DNA of 64,000 nucleotides, from contig NW_027017981.1 in the NCBI RefSeq assembly GCF_032854445.1, positions 1-64,000 of the forward strand. The letters run 5' to 3'. The stretch's first letter is position 1; each line of letters begins with the position of its first letter. The stretch comes from Liolophura sinensis. Lineage: Eukaryota > Mollusca > Polyplacophora > Chitonida > Chitonidae. A program made the translations under genes and the position numbers. Below, piece by piece: positions 39,501 through 51,359 of this stretch. Below the pieces are notes generated by a model. That model was not told where the DNA came from, did not search any database, and worked only from the letters and a program-made list of their open reading frames with translations.

Positions 39501-40971
39501 TGTGGTTTTTCTACACGTAGATAAAGACATTGAGATTGTCTTGGACTTAGAAGTAAGACAATTGCTGGGTGAGTTAAATGGGCTTAGCCCAAACATTTGA
39601 CGTCTTCTGGGCTACCGAAGGGCACATAACTTATAGTCAAAAGTTGAATATAGTAATAACCAGTCGCGATGGTACATAGTACAGTGTAGCCGATTTCAAT
39701 TAACAAAAAGACCAGGCAAAAATGCAAAAGTGGAAAAACTGTTCCAGTGCTGCTGGTAAGAGGCTAATCCGACGTATTTTCTGACGAGAAATCGAATGGT
39801 GCAAACCGCGTTGCTCTCCGACCATTACTTTTGGCTGTAGCGACAATTGAATGATCATTGATGTCATAATCACGTGCCCAGCAACGGCTCTTACTCCATG
39901 GAAACCAGAGAAATTTGCTATTTTTCACCTGCTGCCGATGCCTGGCTCAATTCCGGATCTTTTGGCACCTTATTAATGTGGCCCTGTGGTCAGTTGTACT
40001 TTTTACAGCAGACTGTATCAAGTACCTTGTGTTTTTTATGTACAAATGGTGTGGTTTTTCTACACGTAGATAAAGACATTGAGATTGTCTTGGACTTAGA
40101 AGTAAGACAATTGCTGGGTGAGTTAAATGGGCTTAGCCCAAAGATTTGACGTCTTCTGGGCTACCGAAGGGCACATAACTTATAGTCAAAAGTTGAATAT
40201 AGTAATGACCGGTCGCGATGGTACATAGTACAGTGTAGCCGATTTCAATTAACAAAAAGACCAGGCAAAAATGCAAAAGTGGAAAAACTGTTCCAGTGCT
40301 GCTGGTAAGAGGCTAATCCGACGTATTTTCTGACGAGAAATCGAATGGTGCAAACCGCGTTGCTCTCCGACCAATACTTTTGGCTGTAGCGACAATTGAA
40401 TGATCATTGATGTCATAATCACGTGCCCAGCAACGGCTCTTACTCCATGGAAACCAGGGAAATTTGCAATTTTTCAACTGCTGCCGATGCCTGGCTCAAT
40501 TCCTCTTCTTTTGGGACCTTATCAATGTGGGCCTGTGGTCAGTTGTACTTTTTACAGCAGACTGTATCAAGTACCTTGTGTTTTTTATGTACAAATGGTG
40601 TGGTTTTTCTACACGTAGATAAAGACATTGAGATTGTCTTGGACTTAGAAGTAAGACAATTGCTGGGTGAGTTAAATGGGCTTAGCCCAAATATTTGACG
40701 TTTTCTGGGCTACCGAAGGGCACATACCTTATAGTCAAAAGTTGAATATAGTAATGACCAGTCGCGATGGTACATAGTACAGTGTAGCCGATTTCAATTA
40801 ACAAAAAGACCAGGCAAAAATGCAAAAGTGGAAAAACTGTTCCAGTGTTGCTGGTAAGAGGCTAATCCGACGTATTTTGTGACGAGAAATCCAATGGTGC
40901 AAACCGCGTTGCTCTCCGACCAATACTTTTGGCTGTAGCGACAATTGAATGATCATTGATGTCATAATCAC
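36580..40971 (+). repeat. 8-monomer higher-order repeat D-P-C'-V2-I2-F'-P-S
   Basis: Unit starts: 36580 D, 37129 P (TTGAAATTTTTC), 37678 C', 38227 V2 (GGGCTGAGCCC), 38776 I2, 39325 F', 39874 P, 40423 S. The last four units repeat 34385-36579 with the same private marks: AAACATCTTG, ACATATTTTG, GATCCCTGG, CCATTACTTT, CCGGATC and CCTCTTCTTTTGGGACC. The spacing is 4391 bp, eight monomers less one base. Confidence 0.88.
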
Positions 40972-43820
40972 GTGCCCAGCAACGGCTCTTACTCCATGGA
41001 AACCAGGGAAATTTGCAATATTTCAACAGGTGCCGATGCCTGGCTCAATTCCGCTTCTTTTGGCACCTTATTAATGTGGGTCTGTGGTCAGTTGTACTTT
41101 TTACAGCAGACTGTATCAAGTACCTTGTGTTTTTTATGTACAAATGGTCTGGTTTTTCTACACTTAGATAAAGACTTTGAGATTGTCTTGGACTTAGAAG
41201 TAAGACAATTGCTGGGTGAGTTAAATGGGGTTAGCCCAAAGATTTGACATCTTCTGGGCTACCGAAAAGCACATAAATTATAGCCAAAAGTTGAATATAG
41301 TAATGACCAGTCGCGATGGTACATAGTACAGTGTAGCCGATTTCAATTAACAAAAAGACCAGGCAAAAATGCAAAAGTGGAAAAACTGTTCCAGTGTTGC
41401 TGGTAAGAGGCTATTCCGACGTATTTTGTGACGAGAAATCGAATGGTGCAAACCGCGTTGCTCTCCGACCAATACTTTTGGCTCTAGCGACAATTGAATG
41501 ATCATTGATAGTCATAATCACGTGCCCATCAACGGATCTTACTCCATGGAAACCAGGGAAATTTGCAATTTTTCAACTGCTGCCGATGCCTGGCTCAATT
41601 CCGCTTCTTTTGGCACCTTATTAATGTGGGTCTGTGGTCAGTTGTACTTTTTACAGCAGGACTGTATCAAGTACCTTGTGTTTTTTATGTACAAATGGTG
41701 TGGTTTTTCTACACGTAGATAAAGACATTGAGATTGTCTTGGACTTAGAAGTAAGACAATTGCTGGGTGAGTTAAATGGGCTTAGCCCAAAGAATTGACG
41801 TCTTCTGGGCTACCGAAGGGCACATAACTTATAGTCAAAAGTTGAATATAGTAATGACCGGTCGCGATGGTACATAGTACAGTGTAGCCGATTTCAATTA
41901 ACAAAAAGACCAGGCAAAAATGCAAAAGTGGAAAAACTGTTCCAGTGCTGCTGGTAAGAGGCTAATCCCGACGTATTTTTCTGACGAGAAATCGAATGGT
42001 GCAAAACCGCGTTGCTCTCCGACCAATACTTTTGGCTGTAGCGACAATTGAATGATCATTGATGTCATAATCACGTGCCCAGCAACGGCTCTTATCCATG
42101 GAAACCAGGGAAATTTGCAATTTTTTCAACTGCTGCCGATGCCTGGCTCAATTCCTCTTCTTTTGGGACCTTATCAATGTGGGCCTGTGGTCAGTTGTAC
42201 TTTTTACAGCAGACTGTATCAAGTACCTTGTGTTTTTTATGTACAAATGGTGTGGTTTTTCTACACGTAGATAAAGACATTGAGATTGTCTTGGACTTAG
42301 AAGTAAGACAATTGCTGGGTGAGTTAAATGGGCTTAGCCCAAATATTTGACGTTTTCTGGGCTACCGAAGGGCACATACCTTATAGTCAAAAGTTGAATA
42401 TAGTAATGACCAGTCGCGATGGTACATAGTACAGTGTAGCCGATTTCAATTAACAAAAAGACCAGGCAAAAATGCAAAAGTGGAAAAAACTGTTCCAGTG
42501 TTGCTGGTAAGAGGCTAATCCGACGTATTTTGTGACGAGAAATCCAATGGTGCAAACCGCGTTGCTCTCCGACCAATACTTTTGGCTGTAGCGACAATTG
42601 AATGATCATTGATGTCATAATCACGTGCCCAGCAACGGCTCTTACTCCATGGAAACCAGGGAAATTTGCAATATTTCAACAGGTGCCGATGCCTGGCTCA
42701 ATTCCGCTTCTTTTGGCACCTTATTAATGTGGGTCTGTGGTCAGTTGTACTTTTTACAGCAGACTGTATCAAGTACCTTGTGTTTTTTATGTACAAATGG
42801 TCTGGTTTTTCTACACTTAGATAAAGACTTTGAGATTGTCTTGGACTTAGAAGTAAGACAATTGCTGGGTGAGTTAAATGGGGTTAGCCCAAAGATTTGA
42901 CATCTTCTGGGCTACCGAAAAGCACATAAATTATAGCCAAAAGTTGAATATAGTAATGACCAGTCGCGATGGTACATAGTACAGTGTAGCCGATTTCAAT
43001 TAACAAAAAGACCAGGCAAAAATGCAAAAGTGGAAAAACTGTTCCAGTGTTGCTGGTAAGAGGCTATTCCGACGTATTTTGTGACGAGAAATCGAATGGT
43101 GCAAACCGCGTTGCTCTCCGACCAATACTTTTGGCTCTAGCGACAATTGAATGATCATTGATGTCATAATCACGTGCCCATCAACGGATCTTACTCCATG
43201 GAAACCAGGGAAATTTGCAATTTTTCAACTGCTGCCGATGCCTGGCTCAATTCCGCTTCTTTTGGCACCTTATTAATGTGGGTCTGTGGTCAGTTGTACT
43301 TTTTACAGCAGACTGTATCAAGTACCTTGTGTTTTTTATGTACAAATGGTGTGGTTTTTCTACACGTAGATAAAGACATTGAGATTGTCTTGGACTTAGA
43401 AGTAAGACAATTGCTGGGTGAGTTAAATGGGCTTAGCCCAAAGATTTGACGTCTTCTGGGCTACCGAAGGGCACATAACTTATAGTCAAAAGTTAAATAT
43501 AGTAATGACCAGTCGCGATGGTACATAGTACAGTGTAGCCGATTTCAATTAACAAAAAGACCAGGCAAAAATGCAAAAGTGGAAAAAACTGTTCCAGTGC
43601 TGCTGGTAAGAGGCTAATCCGACGTATTTTCTGACGAGAAATCGAATGGTGCAAACCGCGTTGCTCTCCGACCAATACTTTTGACTGTAGCGACAATTGA
43701 ATGATCATTGATGTCATAATCACGTGCCCAGCAACGGCTCTTACTCCATGGAAACCAGAGAAATTTGCAATTTTTCACCTGCTGCCGATGCCTGGCTCAA
43801 TTCCGCATCTTTTGGCACCT

Positions 43821-43840
43821 TATTAATGTGAGCAGACTGT
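43821..43840. other. 26-bp deletion in a P monomer (first copy)
   Basis: TTATTAATGTG is joined to AGCAGACTG at 43830/43831. Intact units have 26 more bases here, from GGCCTGTGG through the T run to TTTTTAC. The loss removes the left arm of the 30-nt hairpin and stops one base short of the CAGA loop. The unit is correspondingly short (43724-44246, 523 bp). Confidence 0.92.
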
Positions 43841-45441
43841 ATCAAGTACCTTGTGTTTTTTATGTACAAATGGTGTGGTTTTTCTACACGTAGATAAAGA
43901 CATTGAGATTGTCTTGGACTTAGAAGTAAGACAATTGCTGGGTGAGTTAAATGGGGTTAGCCCAAAGATTTGACATCTTCTGGGCTACCGAAAAGCACAT
44001 AACTTATAGTCAAAAGTTGAATATAGTAATGACCAGTCGCGATGGTACATAGTACAGTGTAGCCGATTTCAATTAACAAAAAGACCAGGCAAAAATGCAA
44101 AAGTGGAAAAACTGTTCCAGTGCTGCTGGTAAGAGGCTAATCCGACGTATTTTCTGACGAGAAATCGAATGGTGCAAACCGCGTTGCTCTCCGACCAATA
44201 CTTTTGGCTGTAGCGACAATTGAATGATCATTGATGTCATAATCACGTGCCCAGCAACGGCTCTTACTCCATGGAAACCAGGGAAATTTGCAATATTTCA
44301 ACAGGTGCCGATGCCTGGCTCAATTCCGCTTCTTTTGGCACCTTATTATTGTGGGTCTGTGGTCAGTTGTACTTTTTACAGCAGACTGTATCAAGTACCT
44401 TGTGATTTTTATGTACAAATGGTCTGGTTTTTCTACACTTAGATAAAGACTTTGAGATTGTCTTGGACTTAGAAGTAAGACAATTGCTGGGTGAGTTAAA
44501 TGGGGTTAGCCCAAAGATTTGACATCTTCTGGGCTACCGAAAAGCACATAAATTATAGCCAAAAGTTGAATATAGTAATGACCAGTCGCGATGGTACATA
44601 GTACAGTGTAGCCGATTTCAATTAACAAAAAGACCAGGCAAAAATGCAAAAGTGGAAAAACTGTTCCAGTGTTGCTGGTAAGAGGCTATTCCGACGTATT
44701 TTGTGACGAGAAATCGAATGGTGCAAACCGCGTTGCTCTCCGACCAATACTTTTGGCTGTAGCGACAATTGAATGATCATTGATGTCATAATCACGTGCC
44801 CATCAACGGATCTTACTCCATGGAAACCAGGGAAATTTGCAATTTTTCAACTGCTGCCGATGCCTGGCTCAATTCCGCTTCTTTTGGCACCTTATTAATG
44901 TGGGTCTGTGGTCAGTTGTACTTTTTACAGCAGACTGTATCAAGTACCTTGTGTTTTTTATGTACAAATGGTGTGGTTTTTCTACACGTAGATAAAGACA
45001 TTGAGATTGTCTTGGACTTAGAAGTAAGACAATTGCTGGGTGAGTTAAATGGGCTTAGCCCAAAGATTTGACGTCTTCTGGGCTACCGAAGGGCACATAA
45101 CTTATAGTCAAAAGTTAAATATAGTAATGACCAGTCGCGATGGTACATAGTACAGTGTAGCCGATTTCAATTAACAAAAAGACCAGGCAAAAATGCAAAA
45201 GTGGAAAAACTGTTCCAGTGCTGCTGGTAAGAGGCTAATCCGACGTATTTTCTGACGAGAAATCGAATGGTGCAAACCGCGTTGCTCTCCGACCAATACT
45301 TTTGACTGTAGAGACAATTGAATGATCATTGATGTCATAATCACGTGCCCAGCAACGGCTCTTACTCCATGGAAACCAGAGAAATTTGCAATTTTTCACC
45401 TGCTGCCGATGCCTGGCTCAATTCCGCATCTTTTGGCACCT

Positions 45442-45461
45442 TATTAATGTGAGCAGACTGT
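45442..45461. other. 26-bp deletion in a P monomer (second copy)
   Basis: The same join as at 43830, here at 45451/45452. Identical breakpoints and the shared upstream mark TTTTGACTGTAG show that the deletion arose once and was copied with its three-monomer block. Confidence 0.92.
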
Positions 45462-45868
45462 ATCAAGTACCTTGTGTTTTTTATGTACAAATGGTGTGGT
45501 TTTTTCTACACGTAGATAAAGACATTGAGATTGTCTTGGACTTAGAAGTAAGACAATTGCTGGGTGAGTTAAATGGGGTTAGCCCAAAGATTTGACATCT
45601 TCTGGGCTACCGAAAAGCACATAACTTATAGTCAAAAGTTGAATATAGTAATGACCAGTCGCGATGGTACATAGTACAGTGTAGCCGATTTCAATTAACA
45701 AAAAGACCAGGCCAAAATGCAAAAGTGGAAAAACTGTTCCAGTGTTGCTGGTAAGAGGCTAATCCGACGTATTTTCTGACGAAAAATCGAATGGTGCAAA
45801 CCGCGTTGCTCTCCGACCAATACTTTTGGCTGTAGCGACAATTGAATGATCATTGATGTCATAATCAC

Positions 45869-48800
45869 GTGCCCAGCAACGGCTCTTACTCCATGGAAAC
45901 CAGGGAAATTTGCAATTTTTCAACTGCTGCCGATGCCTGGCTCAATTCCGCTTCTTTTGGCACCTTATTAATGTGGGCCTGTGATCAGTTGTACTTTTTA
46001 CAGCAGACTGTATCAAGTACCTTGTGTTTTTTATGTGCAAATTTTGTGGTTTTTCTACAAGTAGATAAAGACATTGAGATTGTCTTGGACTTAGAAGTAA
46101 GACAATTGCTGGGTGAGTTAAATGCGCGTAGAGAAAAGATTTGAGGTCTTCTGGGCTACCGAAGGGCACATAACTTATAGTCAAATGTTGAATATAGTAA
46201 TGACCAGTCGCGATGGTACATAGTACAGTGTAGCCGATTTCAATTAACAAAAAGACCAGGCAAAAATGCAAAAGTGGAAAAACTGTTCCAGTGCTGCTGG
46301 TAAGAGGCTAATCCGACGTATTTTCTGACGAGAAATCGAATGGTGCAAACCGCGTTGCTCTCCGACCAATACTTTTGGCTGTAGCGACAATTGAATGATC
46401 ATTGATGTCATAATCACGTGCCCAGCAACGGCTCTTACTCCATGGAAACCAGAGAAATTTGCAATTTTTCACCTGCTGCCGATGCCTGGCTCAATTCCGC
46501 ATCTTTTGGCACCTTATTAATGTGGGCCTGTGGTCAGTTGTACTTTTTACAGCAGACTGTATCAAGTACCTTGTGTTTTTTATGTACAAATGGTGTGGTT
46601 TTTCTACACGTAGATAAAGACATTGAGATTGTCTTGGACTTAGAAGTAAGACAATTGCTGGGTGAGTTAAATGGGGTTAGCCCAAAGATTTGACGTCTTC
46701 TAGGCTACCGAAGGGCACATAACTTATAGTCAAAAGTTGAATATAGTAATGACCGGTCGCGATGGTACATAGTACAGTGTAGCCGATTTCAATTAACAAA
46801 AAGACCAGGCAAAAATGCAAAAGTGGAAAAACTGTTCCAGTGCTGCTGGTAAGAGGCTAATCCGACGTATTTTCTGACGAAAAATCGAATGGTGCAAACC
46901 GCGTTGCTCTCCGACCAATACTTTTGGCTGTAGCGACAATTGAATGATCATTGATGTCATAATCACGTGCCCAGCAACGGCTCTTACTCCATGGAAACCA
47001 GAGAAATTTGCAATTTTTCAACAGCTGCCGATGCCTGTCTCAATTCCGCTTCTTTTGGCACCTTATTAATGTGGGTCTGTGGTCAGTTGTACTTTTTACA
47101 GCAGACTGTATCAAGTACCTTGTGTTTTTTATGTGCAAATTTTGTGGTTTTTCTACAAGTAGATAAAGACATTGAGATTGTCTTGGACTTAGAAGTAAGA
47201 CAATTGCTGGGTGAGTTAAATGGGCTTAGCCCAAAGATTTGAGGTCTTCTGGGTTACCGAAGGGCACATAACTTATAGTCAAGAGGTGAATATAGTAATG
47301 ACCAGTGGCGATGGTACACAGTACAGTGTAGCCGATTTCAATTAACAAAAAGACCAGGCAAAAATGCAAAAGCGGAAAAACTGTTCCAGTGCTGCTGGTA
47401 AGAGGCTAATCCGACGTATTTTGTGAGGAGAAATCGAATGGTGCAAACCGCGTTGCTCTCCAACCAATATTTTTGGCTGTAGCGACAATTAAATGATCAT
47501 TGATGTCATAATCACGTGCCCAGCAACGGCTCTTACTCCATGGAAACCAGGGAAATTTCCAATTTTTCAACAGCTGCCGATGCCTGGCTCAATTCCGCTT
47601 CTTTTGGCACCTTATTAATGTGGGTCTGTGGTCAGTTGTACTTTTTACAGCAGACTGTATCAAGTACCTTGTGTTTTTCATGTACAAATGGTGTGGTTTT
47701 TCTACACGTAGATAAAGACATTGAGATTGTCTTGGACTTAGAAGTAAGACAATTGCTGGGTGAGTTAAATGGGCTTAGCCCAAAGATTTGACGTCTTCTG
47801 GGCTACCGAAGGGCACATAACTTATACTCAAAAGTTGAATATAGTAATAACCAGTGGCGATGGTACATAGTACAGTGTAGCCGATTTCAATTAACAAAAA
47901 GACCAGGCAAAAATGCAAAAGTGGAAAAAACTGTTCCAGTTCTCCTGGTAAGAGGCTAATCCGACGTATTTTGTGACGAGAAATCGAATGGTGCAAACCG
48001 CGTTGCTCTCCGACCAATACTTTTGGCTGTAGCGACAATTCAATGATCATTGATGTCATAACCACTTGCCCAGCAACGGGTCTTACTCCATGGAAACCAG
48101 AGAAATTTGCAATTTTTCAACTGCTGCCGATGACTGGCTCAATTCCGCTTCTTTTGGCACCTTATTAATGTGGGCCTGTGGTCAGTTGTACTTTTTACAG
48201 CAGACTGTATCAAGTACCTTGTGTTTTTTATGTACAAATGGTGTGGTTTTTCTACACGTAGATAAAGACATTGAGATTGTCTTGGACTTAGAAGTAAGAC
48301 AATTGCTGGGTGAGTTAAATGCGCGTAGAGAAAAGATTTGAGGTCTTCTGGGCTACCGAAGGGCACATAACTTATAGTCAAATGTTGAATATAGTAATGA
48401 CCAGTCGCGATGGTACATAGTACAGTGTAGCCGATTTCAATTAACAAAAAGACCAGGCAAAAATGCAAAAGTGGAAAAACTGTTCCAGTGCTGCTGGTAA
48501 GAGGCTAATCCGACGTATTTTCTGACGAGAAATCGAATGGTGCAAACCGCGTTGCTCTCCGACCAATACTTTTGGCTGTAGCGACAATTGAATGATCATT
48601 GATGTCATAATCACGTGCCCAGCAACGGCTCTTACTCCATGGAAACCAGAGAAATTTGCAATTTTTCACCTGCTGCCGATGCCTGGCTCAATTCCGCATC
48701 TTTTGGCACCTTATTAATGTGGGCCTGTGGTCAGTTGTACTTTTTACAGCAGACTGTATCAAGTACCTTGTGTTTTTTATGTACAAATGGTGTGGTTTTT

Positions 48801-51359
48801 CTACAAGTAGATAAAGACATTGAGATTGTCTTGGACTTAGAAGTAAGACAATTGCTGGGTGAGTTAAATGGGCTTAGGCCAAAGATTTGACGTCTTCTGG
48901 GCTACCGAAAAGCACATAAATTATAGTCAAAAGTTGAATATAGTAATGACCGGTCGCGATGGTACATAGTACAGTGTAGCCGATTTCAATTAACAAAAAG
49001 ACCAGGCAAAAATGCAAAAGTGGAAAAACTGTTCCAGTGCTGCTGGTAAGAGGCTAATCCGACGTATTTTCTGACGAGAAATCGAATGGTGCAAACCGCG
49101 TTGCTCTCCGACCAATACTTTTGGCTGTAGCGACAATTGAATGATCATTGATGTCATAATCACGTGCCCAGCAACGGCTCTTACTCCATGGAAACAAGGG
49201 AAATTTGCAATTTTTCAACTGCTGCCGATGCCTGGCTCAATTCCGCTTCTTTTGGCACCTTATCAATGTGGGCCTGTGGTCAGTTGTACTTTTTACAGCA
49301 GACTGTATCAAGTACCTTGTGTTTTTTATGTACAAATGGTGTGGTTTTTCTACACGTAGATAAAGACATTGAGATTGTCTTGGACTTAGAAGTAAGACAA
49401 TTGCTGGGTGAGTTAAATGGGCTTAGCCCAAAGATTTGACGTCTTCTGGGCTACCGAAGGGCACATAACTTATAGTCAAAAGTTAAATATAGTAATGACC
49501 GGTCGCGATGGTACATAGTACAGTGTAGCCGATTTCAATTAACAAAAAGACCAGGCAAAAATGCAAAAGTGGAAAAACTGTTCCAGTGCTGCTGGTAAGA
49601 GGCTAATCCGACGTATTTTGTGACGAGAAATCGAATGGTGCACACCGCGTTGCTCTCCGACCAATACTTTTGGCTGTAGCGACAATTGAATGATCATTGA
49701 TGTCATAATCACGTGCCCAGCAACGGCTCTTACTACATGGAAACCAGGGAAATTTGCAATTTTTCAACTGCTGCCGATGCCTGGCTCAATTCCGCTTCTT
49801 TTGGCACCTTATCAATGTGGGCCTGTGGTCAGTTGTACTTTTTACAGCAGACTGTATCAAGTACCTTGTGTTTTTTATGTACAAATGGTGTGGTTTTTCT
49901 ACACGTAGATAAAGACATTGAGATTGTCTTGGACTTAGAAGTAAGACAATTGCTGGGTGAGTTAAATGGGCTTAGCCCAAATATTTGACGTCTTCTGGGC
50001 TACCGAAGGGCACATACCTTATAGTCAAAAGTTGAATATAGTAATGACCAGTCGCGATGGTACATAGTACAGTGTAGCCGATTTCAATTAACAAAAAGAC
50101 CAGGCAAAAATGCAAAAGTGGAAAAACTGTTCCAGTGTTACAGGTAATAGGCTATTCAAACGTATTTTGTGACGAGAAATCGAATGGTGCAAACCGCGTT
50201 GCTCTCCGACCAATACTTTTGGCTGTAGCGACAATTGAATAATCATTGATGTCATAATCACGTGCCCATCAACGGATCTTACTCCATGGAAACCAGGGAA
50301 ATTTGCAATTTTTCAACTGCTGCCGATGCCTGGCTCAATTCCGCATCTTTTGGCACCTTATTAATGTGGGTCTGTGGTCAGTTGTACTTTTTACAGCAGA
50401 CTGTATCAAGTACCTTGTGTTTTTTATGTACAAATGGTCTGGTTTTTCTACACGTAGATAAAGACATTGAGATAGTCTTGGACTTAGAAGTAAGACAATT
50501 GCTGGGTGAGTTAAATGGGCTTAGCCCAAAGATTTGAGGTCTTCTGGGCTGCCGAAGGGCACATAACTTATAGTCAAAAGTTGAATATAGTAATGACCAG
50601 TCGCGATGGTACATAGTACAGTGTAGCCGATTTCAATTAACAAAAAGACCAGGCAAAAATGCAAAAGTGGAAAAACTGTTCCAGTTCTGCTGGTAAGAGG
50701 CTAATCCGACGTATTTTGTGACGAGAAATCGAATGGTGCAAACCGCGTTGCTCTCCGACCAATACTTTTGGCTGTAGCGACAATTGAATGATCATTGATG
50801 TCATAATCACGTGCCCAGCAACGGCTCTTACTCCATGGAAACCAGGGAAATTTGCAATTATTCAACAGTTGCCGATGCCTGGCTCAATTCCGCTTCTTTT
50901 GGCACCTTATTAATGTGGGCCTGTGGTCAGTTGTACTTTTTACAGCAGACTGTATCAAGTACCTTGTGTTTTTTATGTACAAATGGTGTGGTTTTTCTAC
51001 ACGTAGATAAAGACATTGAGATTGTCTTGGACTTAGAAGTAAGACAATTGCTGAGTGAGTTAAATGGGCTTAGCCCAAAGATTTGACGTCTTCTGGGCTA
51101 CCGAAGGGCACATAACTTATAGTCAAAAGTTGAATATAGTAATGACCAGTCGCGATGGTACATAGTACAGTGTAGCCGATTTCAATTAACAAAAAGACCA
51201 GGCAAAAATGCAAAAGTGGAAAAACTGTTCCAGTGTTGCTGGTAAGAGGCTAATCCGACGTATTTTGTGACGAGAAATCCAATGGTACAAACCGCGTTGC
51301 TCTCCGACCAATACTTTTGGCTGTAGCGACAATTGAATGATCATTGATGTCATAATCAC
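45869..51359 (+). repeat. 10-monomer block: mosaic, P, K, F', D, P, C', C', M, V2
   Basis: Unit starts: 45869 mosaic, 46418 P, 46967 K, 47516 F', 48066 D1, 48615 P, 49164 C' (AAACAAGGG), 49713 C' (CCATGG mutated to ACATGG), 50262 M, 50811 V2. The 45869 unit is three-part: Q at GTGATCAGTTG (about 45981), K patch at 46034, then the D tail GCGCGTAG. F'-D1-P (47516-49163) is the same trio as at 53556-55202. A cluster of five substitutions lies at about 50139-50160 in unit 49713. Confidence 0.85.

Larger units (their letters stand above)
40972..45868 (+). repeat. 3-monomer repeats: S-I-M and M-P-I, with a duplicated 26-bp deletion
   Basis: Unit starts: 40972 I, 41522 M, 42075 S, 42625 I, 43174 M, 43724 P (deleted), 44247 I, 44796 M, 45345 P (deleted). 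With the S unit at 40423 this gives S-I-M twice (period 1652). M-P-I then follows from 43174 and restarts as M-P at 44796 (period 1622). Shared private marks are TTTTGGCTCTAGCG before the M units at 41522 and 43174, and TTTTGACTGTAG before both deleted P units. Confidence 0.88.

Noticed and set aside
43724-44246. Short P unit as a separate monomer family
   Set aside because: It is an ordinary P unit with a single 26-bp deletion; the rest of the unit aligns fully.
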